Positions 33,067-45,438 are shown, counted from the stretch's first letter. The stretch is DNA of 64,000 nt from Siphonodentalium dalli (GCA_032622095.1 CP136069.1:81552958-81616957), one strand, 5' to 3'. The notes: generated by a model not told the origin, from the sequence alone. Numbers and translations: made by a program.

Positions 33067-35509
33067 TCAACGTCAAGTTTAGTTACAACGTCATTACTTC
33101 AGAACGCGACGTCCGATGTAATCGCGACCAGGTCCAAGTTAATAACATAGTCATAATTCCTCTAGGTCCGAAGTTTTCGCCCCGATATGTCGAGAAACGA
33201 CGGATGAGTGCCGACGGACCACTATTAGATTGAGCTACAACGCCATTAACGTCAGGACGCGACGTTTGACGTAACGGGGGCCAGGTTCAAGTTAATAACA
33301 TGGCCATAGTACTTCTAGGCACGAAGTTTCGCTCATATCTGCCGAAAAACGGTAGAGCAGTGACGAGGGACCAATATCAAGTTGAGCTACAACGTCACTA
33401 ACGTCAGAACGCGACGTCTGATGTAATCGGGACCAGGTCCACATAAATAACATGGCCACAATACGTTTATGTACCAAGTTTCGAACTGATCTGCCAATAA
33501 ACTGCGGAGGAGTGACGAGGGACCATCATCGAGTTGAGCTACAACGTCATTAACGTCAGAACGCGACATCTGACGTAATGGGGACTAGGTCCAAGTTAAT
33601 AACATGGCCATAGTACTTCTATGTACGAAGATTCGCTCATATCTGCCGTAAAACGGCACAGCAGTGACGAGGGACCAATATCAAGTTGAGATACAACGTC
33701 ATTAACGTCAGAACGGGACCTCTGAGGTAATCGGGACCAGGTACATATAAATAACATGGCCACATTACGTCTATGTATCAAGTTTCGTCCCGATCTGTCG
33801 ATAAACAGCGGATGAATGACGATGGACCACCATCAGATTGAGCTACAATGTCATTAACGTCACGACGCGACGTTTGACGTAATGGGGCCAGGTTCATGTT
33901 AATAACATGGCCATAGTACTTCTAGGTACGAAGTTTCGCTCATATCTGCCGAAAAACGGCACAGCAGTGACGAGGGACCAATATCAAGTTGAGCTACAAT
34001 GTCATTAACGTCAGAGTGCGACGTCTGAGGTAATCGGGACTAGGTCCACATAAATAACATGGCCACAATACGTCTATGTACCAAGTTTCGAACTGATCTG
34101 CCGATAAACTGCGGATGAGTGACGATGGACCATCATCGAGTTGAGCTACAACGTCATTAACGTCAGAACGCGACGTCTGGTGTAATGGGGTCCAGGTTCA
34201 AGTTAATAACATGGCCATGATACTTCTAGGTGCGAAGTTTCGCATCGAACTGCAGAGAAACAGCGGATGAGTGACGATGGATCACCATCAGGTTGAGCTA
34301 CAACGTTATTGCCGCCACGACGCGACGGCTAACGTAATCGGGACCTGGTCCACATCAATAACATGGCCACAATACGTCTATGTACCAAGTTTCGTCCCGA
34401 TCTGCCGATAAACAGCGGATGAATGACGATGGACCACCATCAGATTGAGCTACAATGTCATTAACGTCAGGACGCGACGTTTGACGTAATGGGGGCTAGG
34501 TTCAAGTTAATAGCATGGCCATAGTACTTCTAGGTACGAAGTTTCGCTCATATCTGCCGAAAAATGGCACAGAAGTGACGAGGGACCAATATCAAGTTGA
34601 GCTACAACGTCATTAGCGTCAGAACGCGACGTCTGAGGTAATCGGGACCAGGTCCACATAAATAACATGGCCACAATACGTCTATGTACCAAGTTTCCAA
34701 CTGATCTGCCGATATACTGCGGAGGAGTGACGAGGGACCATCATCGAGTCGGGCTACAACGTCATTAACGTCAGAACGCGACATCTGACGTAATGGGGAC
34801 TAGGACCAAGTTGATAGCATGGCCATAGTACTTCTAGGTACGAAGTTCCGCTCATATCTGCCGAAAAAAAAGGCACAGCAGTGACGAGGGACCAATATCA
34901 AGTTGAGCTACAACGTCATTAACGTCAGAACGCGACGACTGAGGTAATCCGGACCAGGTCTACACCAATAACATGGCCACAATACGTATATGTACCAAGT
35001 TTCCAACTGATCTGTCGATAACCTGCGGAGGAGTGACGAGGGACCATCATCGAGTTGAGCTACAACGTCATTAACGTCAGAACGCGACATCTGACGTAAT
35101 GGGGACTAGGACCAAGTAATAACATGGCCATAGTACTTCTAGGTACGAAGTTTCGCTCATATCTGCTGAAAAACGGCACAGCAGTGACGAGGGACCAATA
35201 TCAAGTTGAGCTACAACGTCATTAACGTCAGAACACGATGTCTGATGTAATCGGGACCAGGTGCACATAAATAACATGGCCACAATACGTCTATACGATC
35301 TGCCGATAAACAGCGGATGAATGACGATGGACCACCATCAGATTGAGCTACAATGTCATTAACGTCAGGATGCGACGTTTGACGTAATGGGGGCCAGGTT
35401 CAAGTTAATAACATGGCCATAGTACTTCTAGGTACGAAGTTTGGCTCATATCTGCCGAGAAACGGCGCCGCAGTGACGAGGGACAACATCAAGTTGATCT
35501 ACATTGTCA
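33067..35509 (-). repeat. right arm tandem array, inverted copy of the 155-bp units
   Basis: Reverse-complement counterpart of 30386..31850 but about 1 kb longer, so the arms differ in unit number. GAGCTACAACGTCATTAACG marks the unit borders. The 60-68-codon minus frames scattered here are one frame of the unit and recur identically because of the repeat. Confidence 0.85.
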
Positions 35510-35513
35510 TTAA

Positions 35514-36008
35514 AGGTACGGTTGGCCTTGGCGGTGGGTATCCTGTGAAAATATTTCCACCTGTCAAAAACCGCCACAAACAGAAAGAACAACAAAATGT
35601 AGACAGACTTTGTCCGTATACAAATAAGAAATATCGCATAAACAGTATGTTATTGTCATATTTTTTGACCATTGTTATGTAAACAAAAGCCTAAAAAGTT
35701 ACTTTTCTGGTGTTTGTTTATATTATGATGGTAAACATAAAGAGCGTTCTTTGTGGGTGAATTCCTGATACGGAACGAATAAAGAGCGTTTATGCCATTT
35801 GTGTGTGATTAGCCAGCAGCATTGTGTTGTCTTCTGTAACACAATCAGGCTCTTGCTTAGGTAAAATATAGTAAATCTTTATGATAACATGCTGTTTACG
35901 CGATGGCCATGGTATATATGAACGAAACTGTATGCGTTTTAATGTTTTTCTGTTTACGGTGATTGGAACGAATATGAATATTTTCGACAACTAAGGCCTC
36001 ACGTGCCT
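35514..36008. mobile_element. nested TTAA MITE (AGGTACGG family), 495 bp
   Basis: Inserted in the foldback element's right arm. TTAA occurs at 35510-35513 and 36009-36012, and removing the insert restores GTCATTAACGTCC, matching the left arm. Ends are AGGTACGG and CACGTGCCT. An end of the same family lies at 1..35. No coding capacity; the 89-codon frame at its left half has no domain. Confidence 0.88.
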
Positions 36009-36012
36009 TTAA

Positions 36013-36326
36013 CGTCCACCACAAAAACAATTACACAAAAAAAATTGCATTTACTATATAAGATTTTATTAAGTCCAAACCCGCCTTTGAAACTGACTAA
36101 AAATTGTTGCTACAAAACTCGACGTGTATTAATACAAAACTCGTTAGCTTGTTTTTTACTACAAAACTCGTCGATATTTTACTACAAAACTCGTAACCTG
36201 AAATTACTACATAACTCGTCGATTTTACTACAAAACTCGTGAGCTACCACAAAACTCGTCGATTGTTACTACATAACTCGTGAGCTACCACAAAACTCGT
36301 CAGTTACTACATAACTCGGCGTAACA
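36013..36326 (-). repeat. right terminal repeat of the foldback element
   Basis: Inverted, nearly identical copy of 30079..30385, ending GGCGTAACA. Differences are a few substitutions and small indels in the unit linkers. Confidence 0.88.
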
Positions 36327-36458
36327 CCAGCCCATATTGTTCCCGGGATCAAAGTAAGCCTACATACCTAATTTGAGAGGGATCGGTCGAGCAGTTTTCG
36401 AGTCTATAACACACATGCATACACACATACAGACAGCAGTTCCAAAATATATAATAGT
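36327..36458 (+). mobile_element. CTAGCTGATGTGCCCGACTTC repeat, right part after the insertion
   Basis: Continues with CCAGCCCATATTGTTCCCGG, GATCAAAGTAAGCCTACATA and a short CACACATACAGACAG tail ending TTCCAAAATATATAATA. It completes the repeat begun at 29771. Confidence 0.75.
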
Positions 36459-36829
36459 CAAAAATACTAATTAATTAAAAAAGTTCCCGGACCTCTGTGG
36501 TGCATACCATATACAGCTGGAAGTCACACAATAGAACATACGCTTTAATTAAATTTAGCTGACACTTACAAGCATGTGATGACTCGATCCGTAAAAGTAT
36601 TCACGGTCTGGTCCTTACCAAAATATCCTCTTATTTGACGCGACATTCCATTATATTCAAATTACATCCAATTTGAGCAGAAATAATGCATTATATCCCT
36701 TCGATAATAGAGATGGCGCTTTCATATATCGGGAAGAATGAGACACGGCGACATCTGCTCCCATGGGCACGACAGGTTCAGATGAAATCAGCGAAGTGAC
36801 ATCATAGCACATTATCCCTCATAACGATA
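36459..36829. other. spacer, nothing recognised
   Basis: AT-rich, no coding signal. Confidence 0.4.
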
Positions 36830-36837
36830 CACACGAA

Positions 36838-37453
36838 CAAGCCTGCAAATAGTGTGTCTGTCATTTGCAGAATGAGGTCCCCAGATGGTGAACTTTAGTG
36901 ATGCTATCCCGCACAGTGGGCTAGAATCACAAAATTCACCCTCTGTGGATCTCATTCTGATTAGGTTTCATCTTCTGGGAAGTATAATATAGTCTCAAAT
37001 TAACATAGTGTTTAGTTACTTTTCCCTTCTGGGAATGCCGATGTTAATGGCGAGAATTGGTTGTGTTTCTTGTATATATGTAATTTGCTTGATCACTTGT
37101 AAATATTAATTTCACATGTAAACTTATTCTGATATTTTATCTCAAATACTGTATGCATATGTACGGTTTTTATTGAGATTAAACAAATTCAAAAAATTCA
37201 ATTCAAGTTTCTATATCCCATACTTTGGAGAAGATACAGTATAATCGAGGTACATGACCACCAACATCACCAACTTCACCGGGTTATACTTCAATCAGAT
37301 CAAAGGTCTCCCATAGAAGTTGATGTCTAAGCAGAATGATGTTCCCAGAGGGTGAATTTGCTGACGCTATCCACTGTGCGGGATAGCAGCACTAAGTTTA
37401 CCCTTTGGAGACCTCATTCTGCACAAACGACAGACACACTATTTGCAGGCTTG
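36838..37453. mobile_element. CAAGCCTGCAAAT element, complete copy with 8-bp target duplication
   Basis: Terminal repeats CAAGCCTGCAAATAGTGTGT and their inverse are flanked by perfect 8-bp repeats CACACGAA (36830-36837 and 37454-37461), pointing to hAT-type mobilisation. The arms include GCAGAATGAGGTCCCCAGA and TTCACCCTCTG. No coding capacity. A short LINE tail is nested at about 37036-37206. Partial copies at 11504 and 27834. Confidence 0.82.
37036..37206 (+). mobile_element. LINE 3'-end fragment nested in the element
   Basis: This segment is absent from the corresponding place in the copies at 11504 and 27834, so it is an insertion. It ends GTACGGTTTTTATTGAGATT-AAACAAATTC followed by AATTCAA-type repeats, as in LINE tails with short tandem 3' ends. 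Confidence 0.5.
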
Positions 37454-37539
37454 CACACGAAATATATTCAAGATTAATTTTTATAGTCTGGTGAATATAC
37501 AGTGCATTTGAACAGGAAAATAACTCCAATATTGTGCAA

Positions 37540-37800
37540 TTTCAGTTGGTGCCACAAGCTTTCCATCTGACAGCCCCTATATAAAGTTGGACATTTTCAA
37601 AGTGATGAAGATTTCAGTCAAAAAATTTGGCCGAATGTAGGAAGGTGCATTGTAAAACAGTACATTCCACACTAAATACTGGTTGTAAAATCTAATTATC
37701 ACAACAATTTCAATATATTTTAGGTCTGAAAATTCTAACGGATGTGTGTGCCAGGCACGAAACTTCCAACTGACCAAATTTGGGAGTGAGACACCACTTA
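37540..37800. repeat. degenerate GGAAATTTC-type dispersed repeat
   Basis: Shares CACACTAAATACTGGT, CAACAATTTCAAT and CCAGGCACGAAACTTCCAACT with the stretch at 22840..23115 in the same order. Confidence 0.45.
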
Positions 37801-38611
37801 ACCCCTGTTTAATCAGGAACGAGCTTATATAGACGGTGCTGTATTCTCGTTCCTAGCACTCAGTACTTTGAACATTCACCAAGGCGCAACGCAACAGAAA
37901 GCAAGACAGCGAAGTTATACGGAGTTAAACGGAACAGTGAACGGGGCGGAATACACAAGAGCAATGAACAAGCTATAGCTCATAGGGTAAGCTGGGAAGT
38001 TTATAGGGCTCGATTCCTCAGCACCAAGGCGCAATGCACCAGCGAGTACATAGCCATCGGAACCGTATATATGTCGCAGAGTTACACGGACGAGTGAGAG
38101 GAGAATCCGAATGAACCAGGCAAAGACTAGATGATGGTGTCTGTCGAGTCGCGTGGTATATATCCATACGCTATATATTGATCTCCAAATTCTCCTTTAT
38201 AGAATCGGTCTTTCAGGAAACTGTCACCATTCTGTCATTCACGCCGGTCGATCTTCTTGAAGTTACATTAAGACGGAACGAAAATCATTACTGTGATACC
38301 AGTCAACTGCAGAAAACATCCGGGCCGAGTTCCGGTGCCTTATCTAGGATTTCGCATTGGCTGGTTTCGAATTATGACCGAGGGCTTATTTATGGACTCA
38401 ACATAATTCGCACTCACATAGAACACGCGATGTTGTCGTTTCTAAACCCTCATTATGTGTGATATACATGAGATACTATCGATTATCTGATCTGTCAGAG
38501 GAATATGGTGACATGTTTTTTTTAATGTTTCATTACATGTGTATATTATTAAAAATGGTTCCTATATACACTTGGCTCTGTGAGCAAATAACACATTTAT
38601 TGAAATGAGTT
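37801..38611. other. intronic sequence, nothing recognised
   Basis: A 94-codon plus frame (38178-38462) has no recognised domain or exon borders. The region 37880-38110 carries two loosely similar blocks (CACCAAGGCGCAA..CAGC), possibly an old duplication. Confidence 0.4.
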
Positions 38612-38988
38612 GCGGACGGCGCAAAGATATATTTCGCGAAAGCGGAGTTTGAGTGAAATGTGTTTATGCGCCGTCCGCAACGAGTTGGATAAAATATTTT
38701 ATTCCACACCCATTGACGTATAAGGGATATGTATTAAACGGAATCCCAGCCATTGAATACATATTATTGTATACCTCTAGTGACATTGTCGCCAAGAAAG
38801 ATGACATATGTCAACAATCCACTTCGGGTGATGTCCCGACCATTGCAGGTTATTCATCAGAATTAAATCACAATAATGGATGTGTTTTTCATGGATTCAA
38901 CTTATCTGACACAACGGTGAAGAATAAATAGAGAACACAACTTGCGTCATAATCTCGAATCTTGTATCGAACTCGTTGCAGACGGCGC
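38612..38988. mobile_element. TGCGCCGTCCGCAA inverted-repeat element
   Basis: A perfect 14-bp stem TTGCGGACGGCGCA (38614-) and TGCGCCGTCCGCAA (38667-) forms a hairpin. A third inverted copy, GTTGCAGACGGCGCA (38974-38988), together with the second bounds a segment of about 320 bp (ATGCGCCGTC..AACGAGTT at one end and its inverse at the other). Probably a small TIR element next to a half copy. The internal 92-codon frame is not recognised. Confidence 0.6.
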
Positions 38989-39280
38989 ATATTTACATTT
39001 ACATTTAAATAATCCTCAGTTTATCTTACAATTCACCTAACATACTATCGTCTAAAGGTATAGAGTATATTATGAGAACTATATGCCGCTATAGAGATAC
39101 CGCACCGCACAGATGACGTCGTGGTGCGTCAATATATGAAGACTGACGTCATCAATGATTATACGTCAACATAGATCTGAATAATCATATGCACGAAATC
39201 TAATCAATACTCAAATCAATATAAAATGCAACGATTGTATTTAGAGTTATGGGCAAATTTATATATATATATATATATCT

Positions 39281-42200
39281 ACTAGAAGGTGACCCGACTT
39301 CGTCCGGGATTTGACCTTGAATTGTGCATTTTGAAGGTCAAGGTCAAGTGGGGTCACGATTTGACCAGTCCAAAACACTGCCCGGACAAAAGTACCCGAC
39401 AAACGTGCCCGTCGAAATCCATCCGGTTTTACCCGATTTGACCTTGACTTTATTATTTTGAAGGTCAAGGTCAGGTCGGGGTCACGATTTGACCCGTCCA
39501 AAATACTCAGTTGACAAAAGTACCCCCATGTATCAAATTTCGTCGAAATCCCATCAAAATTGGCGATTTGACCTTGAATTGACCCGATCTCAAGGTCAAG
39601 GTCACGTCGCACGGGCAAATGAATATGCTTATAAGACTCCCAATACGAATGTACCCCCGCATACCAAGTTTCATTGAAATCCCGTAATATTTGGGCATTT
39701 GACCTTGAAATGACCCGATTTCAAGGTCAAGGTCACGTCGCACGGACAAATTAATAGGTTTATGCCACTCCCCGACCGAAGATACCCACACATACCAAGT
39801 TTCATTGAAATCCCGTGATATTCGGGCGTTTGACCTTGAAATTACCCGATTTCAAGGTCAAGGTCACGTCGCACGGACAAATTAATAGGCCCATGCCACC
39901 CCCGGCCGAAAATACCCACACATACCAAGTTTCATCGAAATCGGCTCGGCCATTTTCGAGTTCATCGCGAACACACAGACACACAGACAGACACACAGAC
40001 AGATCTTCCAAAAATATATAATCTACTAGAAGGTGACCCGACTTCGTCCGGGCTTTGACCTTGAATTGTCCATTTTGAAGGTCAAGGTCAAGTGGGGTCA
40101 CGATTTGACCAGTCCAAAAACGCTGCCCGGACAAAAGTACCCGACAAACGTGCCCGTCGAAATCCATCCGGTTTTACCCGATTTGACCTTGAATTGATCA
40201 TTTTGAAGGTCAAGGTCTGGTCGGGGTCACGATTGGACTCGTCCAAAACAATCAGTGGACAAAAGTAACCCCACGTATCAAATTTCGTCGAAATCCCATC
40301 AAAATTGGCGATTTGACCTTGAAGTTACCCGATGTCAAGGTCACGTCGCACGGGCAAATGAATATGCTTATGAGACTCGCCATAAGAAAGTACCCCCACA
40401 TACCAAGTTTCATCGAAATCCCGTGATATTCGGGCGTTTGATCTTGAAATGACCCGATTTCAAGGTCAAGGTCACGTCGCACGGACAAATTAATATGCCT
40501 ATGTTCGTCCCCGGCCGAAAATACCCCCACATGCCAAGTTTCATCGAAATCGGGTGGGCCGTTTTTGAGTTCATCGCGAACACACAGACAGACACACAGA
40601 CACACAGATCTTCCAAAATATATAATCTATTATATATTTTGGAAGATCTGTGTGTCTGTGTGTCTGTCTGTGTGTATGTGTGTGTGTGTTCGCGATGAAC
40701 TCGAAAACGGCCCACCCGATTTCAATGAAACTTGGTATATGGGGGTATTTTCGACCGGGGACGAACATAGGCATATTAATTTGTCCGTGCGACGTGACCT
40801 TGACCTTGAAATCGGGTAACTTCAAGGTCAAATCGCCAATTTTGATGGGATTTCGACGAAATTTGATACGTGTGGTTACTTTTGTCCACTTATTGTTTTG
40901 GACGGGTCCAGTCGTGACCCCGACCAGACCTTGACCTTCAAAATGATCAATTCAAGGTCAAATCGGGTAAAACCGGATGGATTTCGACGGGCACGTTTGT
41001 CGGGTAATTTTGTCCGGGCAGTGTTTTTGGACTGGTCAAATCGTGACCCCACTTGACCTTGACCTTCAAAATGGACAATTCAAGGTCAAAGCCCGGACGA
41101 AGTCGGGTCACCTTCTAGTAGATTATATATTTTGGAAGATCTGTGTGTCTGTGTGTCTGTCTGTGTGTTCGCGATGAACTCGAAAACGGCCTTTCGATGA
41201 AACTTGGTATGTGGGAGTATTTTCGGCCGGGAACGAACATAGGCATATTAATTTGTCCGTGCGACGTGACCTTGACCTTGAAATCGGATAATTTCAAGGC
41301 CAAACGCCCGAATATCACGGGATTTCAATGAAACTTGGTATGCGGGGGTACATTCGTATGGGGAGTCTCATAAGCATATTCATTTGCCCGTGCGACGTGA
41401 CCTTGACCTTGACATCGGGTCAATTCAAGGTCAAATCGCCAATTTTGATGGGATTTCGACGAAATTTGATACATGGGTGTACTTTTGTCAACTGAGTGTT
41501 TTGGACGGGTCAAATCGTGACCCCGACCTGACCTTGACCTTCAAAATAATAAATTCAAGGTCAAATCGGGTAAAACCGGATGGATTTCGACGGGCACGTT
41601 TGTCGGTTACTTTTGTCCGGGCAGCGTTTTGGACGGGTCAAATTGTTACATCAACTGACCTTGACCATCAAAATGGTCAATTTAAGGTCAAAGCCCGGAC
41701 GAAGTCGGGTCACCTTCTAGTCTATTATATATTTTGGAAGATCTGTGTGTGTGTGTGTCTGTCTGTGTGTTCGCGATGGACTCGATAACGGCCGACCCGA
41801 TTTCGATGAAACTTGGTATGTGGGGATATTTTCTGTCGGGAAGTGGCATAGGCCTATTAATTATCAGATCCGAGCTCAACTTTTCACGTGCCGAGGTCAA
41901 ATCTGTTTTTACGCCGTTTTGCGCTAATATATTTCAGTTCGGTGCTCACAAATCGATTCGATATAGCGCGAATAATAAATTGCCAGTCATATAATTTGCA
42001 CGGTTAGAATCTGTGGCGCTTCATCTTTCCAATGATGTATCACACGCCTGTGTACGTTTAAAGTTTCTACCTTAATTATCGGGAAGAACGCAGGACCATG
42101 CTTCGCTCATCGAAAAACATTGCGTAAATATATTACCCCATCAACAGATCGTGACGTGATCGCGTTAACTCTTAACCGGCCGATGTCGCGTTAACTCATC

Positions 42201-44731
42201 ACCGGCCGACGTATCCGCAAATGACATTGGGCTATATATCTCGGAAACGGGTGGAGCTATCGACTTGAAATTTGGTATGTGAATGTATCTTGCCCCGAAT
42301 ACGAATTTTATCGGGTCGCCGAGCCCGTGCGACGCCAGCTTCGCGCATGCGCAGACCAGATCTCGGAAACGGGTGGAGCTATCGACTTGAAATTTGGTTT
42401 TTGAATAGCCCGGACGAAGTCGGGTCACCTTCTAGTCTATTATATATTTTGGAAGATCTGTGTGTCTGTCTGTGTGTCTGTGTGTTCGCGATGAACTCGA
42501 AAAAGGCCCACCCGATTTCGATGAAACTTGGTATGTGGCGGTATTTTCGGCCGGGGACGAACATAGGCATATTAATTTGTCCGTGCGACATGACCTTGAC
42601 CTTGAAATCGGGTCATTTCAAGGTCAAACGCCCGAATATCACGGGATTTCGACGAAACTTGGTATGTGGGGGTACTTTCTTATGGCGAGTCTCATAAGCA
42701 TATTCATTTGCCCGTGCGACGTGACCTTGACCTTGAAATCTGGTAACTTCAAGGTCAAATCGCCAATTTTGATGGGATTTCGACGAAATTTGATACGTGG
42801 GGTTACCTTTGTCCACTCATTGTTTTGGATGGGTCCAATCGTGACCCCGACCAGACCTTCAAAATGATCAATTCAAGGTCAAATCGGGTAAAACCGGATG
42901 GATTTCGACGGGCACGTTTGTCGGGTACTTTTGTCCGGGCAGTGTTTTTGGACTGGTCAAATTGTGACCCCACTTGACATTGACCTTCAAAATGGACAAT
43001 CCAAGGTCAAAGCCCGGACGAAGTCGGGTCACCTTCTAGTCTATTATATATTTTGGAAGATCTGTGTGTCTGTCTGTCTGTGTGTTCGCGATGAACTCGA
43101 AAACGGCCCACCCGATTTCGATGAAACTTGGTATGTGGGGGTATTTTCGGCCGGGGACGAACATAGGCATATTAATTTGACCGTGCGACGTCACCTTGAC
43201 CTTGAAATCGGGTCATTTCAAGGTCAAACGCCCGAATATCACGGCATTTCGATGAAACTTGGTATGTGGAGTATTTTCGGCCGGGGGTGGCATGGGCATA
43301 TTAATTTGCCCGTGCGACGTGACCTTGACCTTGAAATCGGGTCAATCCAAGGTCAAACGCCCGAATATCACGGGATTTCGATGAAACTTGGTATGTGGGG
43401 GTACTTTCGTATGGGGAGTCTCATAAGCATATCCATTTGCCCGTGCGACGTGACATTGACCTTGAAATTGGGTCAATTCAAGGTCAAATCGCCAATTTTG
43501 ATGGGATTTCGACGAAATTTGATACATGGGGGTACTTTTGTCAACTGAGTGTTTTGGACGGGTCAAATCGTGACCCCGACCTCACCTTGACCTTCAAAAT
43601 AATAAATTCATGGTCAAATCGGGTAAAACCGGATGGATTTCGACGGGCACGTTTGTCGGGTACTTTTGTCCGGGCAGAGTTTTGGACTGGTCAAATCGTG
43701 ACCCCACTTGACCTTGACCTTCAAAATGGACAATTCAAGGTCAAATCCCGGACGAAGTCGGGTCCATATTAATTTGTCCGTGCGACGTGACCTTGACCTT
43801 GAAATCGGGTCATTTCAAGGTCAAACGCCCGAATATCACGGGATTTCAATGAAACTTGGTATGTGGGTACATTCGGCCGGGGAGTGGCATAGGCCTATTA
43901 ATTTGCCCGTGCGATGTGACATTGACCTTGAAATCGGGTCATTTCAAGGTCAAACGCCGGAATATCACGGGATTTCGATGAAACTTGGTATGTGGGGGTA
44001 CTTTCGTATGGGGAGTCTCATAAGCATATTCATTTGCCCGTGCGACGTGACATTGACCTTGAAATCGGGTCAATTCAAGGTCAAATCGCCAATTTTGATG
44101 AGATTTCGACGAAATTTGATACGTGGGGTTACTTTTGTCCACTGATTGTTTTGGACTGTTCAAATCGTGACCCCGACCTGACCTTGACCTTCAAAATGAT
44201 CAATTCAAGGTCAAATCGGGTAAAACCGGATGGATTTCGACGTGCACGTTTGTCGGGTACATTTGTTCGGGCAGTGTTTTGGACTGGTCAATCGTGACCC
44301 CACTTGACCTTCAAAATGGACAATTCAAGGTCAAAGCCCGGACGAAGTCGGGTCACCTTCTAGTAGATTATATATTTTGGAAGATCTGTCTGTCTGTGTG
44401 TCTGTGTGTTCGCGATGAACTCGAAAACGGCCGACCCGATTTCGATGAAACTTGGTATGTGGGGGTACATTCGTACGGGGAGTCTCACAAGCATATTCAT
44501 TTGCCCGTGCGACGTGACCTTGACCTTGAAAGCGACGAAATTTGATACGTGTGGTTACTTTTGTCCACTGAGTGTTTTGGACGGATCGAGTCGTGACCCC
44601 GACCTGACCTTGACCTTCAAAATGATCAATTCAAGGTCAAATCGGGTAAAACCGGATGGATTTCGACGGGCACGTTTGTCGGGTACTTTTGTCCGGGCAG
44701 TGTTTTGGACTGGTCAAATCGTGACCCCACT
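39281..44731. mobile_element. cluster of nine AAGGTGACCCGACTTC repeats
   Basis: Units of about 600-740 bp run from ACTAGAAGGTGACCCGACTT, through blocks rich in AAGGTCA, to TTCATCGCGAACACACAGACA and TCTTCCAAAATATATAATCT. Units 39281-40024 and 40025-40628 are on plus. Minus-strand units follow: about 40629-41120, 41121-41721, 41722-42435 (diverged subtype), 42436-43040, 43041-43765 (lacks its outer end), 43766-44365 and 44366-44731 (truncated). Each new unit starts in the TATATAAT tail of its neighbour. Frames of 60-216 codons on both strands are repeat products. Confidence 0.85.
41722..42435 (-). mobile_element. diverged subtype of the AAGGTGACCCGACTTC repeat
   Basis: It shares only the outer ends with its neighbours. 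The interior (CACGTGCCGAGGTCAAATCT, ACCGGCCGATGTCGCG and GGAAACGGGTGGAGCTATCG, the last occurring twice) differs. The copy at 54642..55438 has the same CGGCACGTGAAAAG and CGGCCGGTTAAG blocks, so this is a second subfamily with common termini. Confidence 0.7.
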
Positions 44732-45438
44732 GAGGAAATATAGCTAAATTATAAGATAAAACCCAAAGTTCCATATAATGAATACGTTATTGTAATAGTA
44801 GATATACGTTTCGTGATTGTGATGATTGTAACAGTATAGGCCACTGGTATAATGGCTGTATAGGAATCGGGGAGCTAAATGTGTTCCAGAGTCGGGGAGC
44901 GAGTGCACAGTGGAATGCTAAAGGTGAAGGTAACAGAAGAATGGCCTTCATCTGATACATGTGACACGTTATTAAAGGATGAAGTCTTGTTTATTTGATT
45001 TGTACATCATATCTAAATAATTTAAGCTGGTGAATGGATTTTTGTGAGTGGGAAATTTATTTGACTAGCTTCTGCAGTTCTGGGTCTTGCAAGTAAAACA
45101 TTTCTGCGGGATAGCCCTGTCGTACACTTGGGGATTTATTTTAAAAAGTAAATACGTGACCTAGTGATCATGTTGCACCTGGTGTCAATCTAGCTGGGTA
45201 AACATCACTGGAGTGACCCGCAGGCCTCAATTCAGTGAATTTGGCCGGAACATTAACCTGTCGTCTATGGGAAACCATTTAGTTCAGTGATTCCTATAAT
45301 GGCGCTAAAATGGCCCTCTGAGTAGGGGTGATTCGACGAGATGAACTATTATTCAAATAAGCGTAAATTGAGTCTCCTCACAGACAGCGTTGCGTGCGAC
45401 AAATCATCAGCGATGTCTGTGTCTGATGCTAATATATA
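44732..45438. other. spacer, nothing recognised
   Basis: AT-rich unique-looking sequence with no coding signal. Confidence 0.4.

Larger units (their letters stand above)
30079..36326. mobile_element. giant foldback element, 6.2 kb, tandem-repeat arms and minisatellite core
   Basis: Terminal inverted repeats TGTTACGCCGAG..CTCGGCGTAACA are flanked by 5-bp direct repeats CCAGC (30074-30078 and 36327-36331). The host repeat is restored exactly if the insert is removed. Order: terminal repeat with GACGAGTTTTGTAGTA units, a tandem array of about 155-bp units, a small unique core, a minisatellite of ACTACAAAACTCGTC units, the 155-bp array inverted, a nested TTAA element, and the inverted terminal repeat. 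No transposase or other protein is visible. The plan resembles Drosophila FB and sea-urchin TU foldback elements in general design only. Confidence 0.88.

Noticed and set aside
32132-33233. 305- and 255-codon frames in the foldback core as proteins
   Set aside because: All codons come from the ACTACAAAACTCGTC minisatellite. Several overlapping frames are open at once, as expected of a short tandem repeat lacking stops.
33292-35283. Family of 60-68-codon minus-strand ORFs as a gene cluster
   Set aside because: Each is the same segment of the 155-bp tandem unit; the reading frame has no initiation context or domain and is mirrored in the left arm.
42898-43548. 216-codon frame as a gene in the repeat cluster
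   Set aside because: It crosses a junction between two units of the AAGGTGACCCGACTTC repeat. Similar frames recur in other units and on both strands.
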